Source: Pseudomonas matsuisoli
Lineage (GTDB): Bacteria; Pseudomonadota; Gammaproteobacteria; Pseudomonadales; Pseudomonadaceae
Assembly: GCF_014647635.1 (NCBI RefSeq)
Contig: NZ_BMPO01000009.1
Span: forward strand, 124,001 to 188,000
Reading direction: 5' to 3'
Length of the DNA stretch: 64,000 bases
A program made the translations under genes and the position numbers. Every line of letters starts with the position of its first letter. The first letter of the stretch is position 1. The notes under the pieces were generated by a model. That model searched no databases. It saw only the letters and a program-made list of their open reading frames with translations, and was not told the origin of the DNA. Shown piece after piece: positions 62,699 to 64,000 of the stretch.

Positions 62699-63688
62699 TC
62701 AAAGCTCGCGCGCTTCCTGCCAGGACAGATCGACGATTGCCTTGGTATCGAATGGCTTGCCATCACGGGTTTTCAGCGAGCCCTGCTCCTGCAGGATGTC
62801 GGCCAATTCCTGGATACGCGCCAGCTCCGGCTGACCCAGTTTCGCACTGAAAGTCTGCGTTGCGATTGCGTCCTGAATGACCTGCTCGCGCGGAATCTCA
62901 CCCTGTTCGCGGGTTTTGAGCGTGGGTTCGGCAATGAAGTACTGCGCGATCAACTTGGCCGCATCAGCAGGTTTCTCTTCCAACATCTGGATGGCATCAC
63001 GCTGCGCGTCCAGCGACTTCCAGACGGCATCCTTACGCTTCGCCAGCGTTTCACCGGACGTAATCACGACCATGCACGGAAACGGCCAGACTTCGCCGAC
63101 TTCATAGATCTGTTTGACCGGTGCGACCAGCTGCGCGATGCGGTCATAGGGCTCGAAAAGGAACGCGGCATCGACGCGACCGGACACCAGTGACTGCACG
63201 GCCACCGCGGGGCTGACGCCCAGCACGTTGACATCGCCCTTCTCCAGCCCCGCATTCTTGAAGGTCACTCCGCGCAGGACAACGTCCGCAGTGCTGCCTT
63301 CTTTCTGCGAAGCCAGGCTGTGGCCTTTGAGGTCTTCGACTTTCTCGATCCCCGTGCCGTCACGCGCCACGATGGAGTGGTAACCCAGCTGAGCCCCACT
63401 CACAACCTTGAGGTCCGCACCTTTAGACGCCCAGGCCACCGCGTTGGTGAACCCCAGGACACCGGTGTCCAACTGGCCCCCGACGATGGCCTTGATGAGG
63501 TCCGTGCCGGAACTGAACTCGACCATCTCGACGTCCAGGCCCTGCTGCTTGTAGAAACCAGCCTCGTGAGCCACGAGCGCCTGAGCGTCATCCATCACGC
63601 GGATGTAGCCGACTTTGAATGTTTCGTTCGCCTGAGCGAATGCGCTCACCAACAACAATGCCGGAAGCAGAAGAAATTTGGCCTTCAC
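62699..63688 (-). CDS. NitT/TauT-family substrate-binding protein
   Basis: The 329-residue protein has a signal peptide (KAKFLLLPALLLVSAFAQA) and the SsuA/TauA-type fold: VGYIRVMDDAQALVAHEAGFYKQQGLDVEMVEF, then the ligand loop SSGTDLIKAIVGGQLDTGVLG (about residues 60-80). It is the primary receptor of the ABC operon that runs to 60394. The start is GTG at 63688 with GAGAG upstream; the longer frame from 63739 would push the signal peptide inside. Sulfonates are a plausible substrate class, aromatic acids another. Confidence 0.9.
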   Translation of the reverse strand: MKAKFLLLPALLLVSAFAQANETFKVGYIRVMDDAQALVAHEAGFYKQQGLDVEMVEFSSGTDLIKAIVGGQLDTGVLGFTNAVAWASKGADLKVVSGAQLGYHSIVARDGTGIEKVEDLKGHSLASQKEGSTADVVLRGVTFKNAGLEKGDVNVLGVSPAVAVQSLVSGRVDAAFLFEPYDRIAQLVAPVKQIYEVGEVWPFPCMVVITSGETLAKRKDAVWKSLDAQRDAIQMLEEKPADAAKLIAQYFIAEPTLKTREQGEIPREQVIQDAIATQTFSAKLGQPELARIQELADILQEQGSLKTRDGKPFDTKAIVDLSWQEAREL

Positions 63689-63816
63689 AGGGTTCTCTCT
63701 CGAAAGGACGGCGAGCGCCGCTGCAGCTGATGTCGACACCGCTGCCCCGAGCGAGGGACAGCAGCAATTGAAGGCGGCGAGCTTAGCATGAGAAGGGTTC
63801 GCGATGACGAGCGTAC

Positions 63817-64000
63817 TCAGCCGCCCATGGGCTTACGGCCTGCGAAGGCATGCGCCAGCGTTCCACCGTCGACCAGATCCAACTCGCCGCCCAGCGGGAT
63901 GCCATGCGCCAAACGCGACACGATCAGACCGCGCGGAATCAGCAACTGGGAAATATAATGCGCCGTCGCTTCGCCCTCGACGGTCGGATTCGTCGCTAGA
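63817..64000 (-). CDS. recR: Recombination protein RecR, C-terminal part
   Basis: The minus-strand frame leaves the window and ends at 63817. The 60 visible residues contain [16 protein letters not shown] in the Toprim domain, then [32 protein letters not shown], the ending of RecR. RecR works with RecO and RecF to load RecA at gaps in DNA. It is about one third of the usual 200 residues, the rest lying beyond the right edge. Confidence 0.95.
   Translation of the reverse strand, partial: LATNPTVEGEATAHYISQLLIPRGLIVSRLAHGIPLGGELDLVDGGTLAHAFAGRKPMGG

Overview
The window looks like chromosomal DNA of a Pseudomonadaceae gammaproteobacterium (Pseudomonas sensu lato; Stutzerimonas or Halopseudomonas are possible, species not resolved). 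The reasons are a high-GC sequence, an EarP/EF-P pair with Arg32 in EF-P, an Apt protein with the Pseudomonas-type N-terminus, DUF2789 and DUF3509-like small proteins, several REP elements of the GCGGGC...GCCCGCTCC type, and many small LysR/TetR/AraC-governed modules. I see no prophage, plasmid backbone, CRISPR array or intact insertion sequence.

Left part (1-12300): the 3' part of a benzoylformate-decarboxylase-like enzyme; azoreductase divergent from a LysR gene; an orphan curlin-repeat protein; a membrane-anchored histidine phosphatase; a StyA-like flavin monooxygenase without StyB; KatG; a methyltransferase; a TetR/MFS pair with a visible operator; and a SPOUT RNA methylase.

Central catabolic part (12400-32900): a large transport and degradation cluster holds a Rid-family protein, PotA-like ATPase, quinone reductase, GST, an AroQ-like protein that has lost two key residues, a 2-hydroxyacid dehydrogenase, a LysR regulator, PotD/PotB/PotC-like transporter parts, a DUF1028 protein and an ArgE-like deacylase. 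A flavin monooxygenase, a diguanylate cyclase and a MITE-like element follow. Next is a GntR-controlled module of amidohydrolase, MatC-like carrier and Tat-exported SMP-30 lactonase, then an MdaB-like quinone reductase.

Right-centre (33300-47400): GNAT, a K+-channel-like protein with an altered filter, LysR divergent from a PRISE (progesterone 5-beta-reductase/iridoid-synthase-like) enzyme, AraC, a sugar-efflux MFS protein, CsbD, UppP, parvulin, inositol-phosphatase-like and PrpA-like phosphatases, MscS, and a Gly/Pro/Thr-rich exported protein.

Right part (47400-64000): tRNA-Ser(GGA); a run of tiny overlapping membrane ORFs; earP-efp; dbpA; a GDSL hydrolase; a second DUF1028 gene; a YeeE/YedE transporter; apt; two apparent PhoB-dependent promoters. 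One of these precedes a small DUF3509-like gene, the other a glycosyltransferase-PAP2 phosphatase operon that I read as phosphate-starvation membrane-lipid remodelling. The window ends with a Sco protein, a NitT/TauT-type ABC operon with an extra binding protein, and the 3' end of recR.

The signals I consider most worth following are the Pho-box-driven glycosyltransferase/PAP2 operon, the diverged AroQ homologue inside the polyamine-type transport cluster, and the overlapping small membrane ORFs next to tRNA-Ser.
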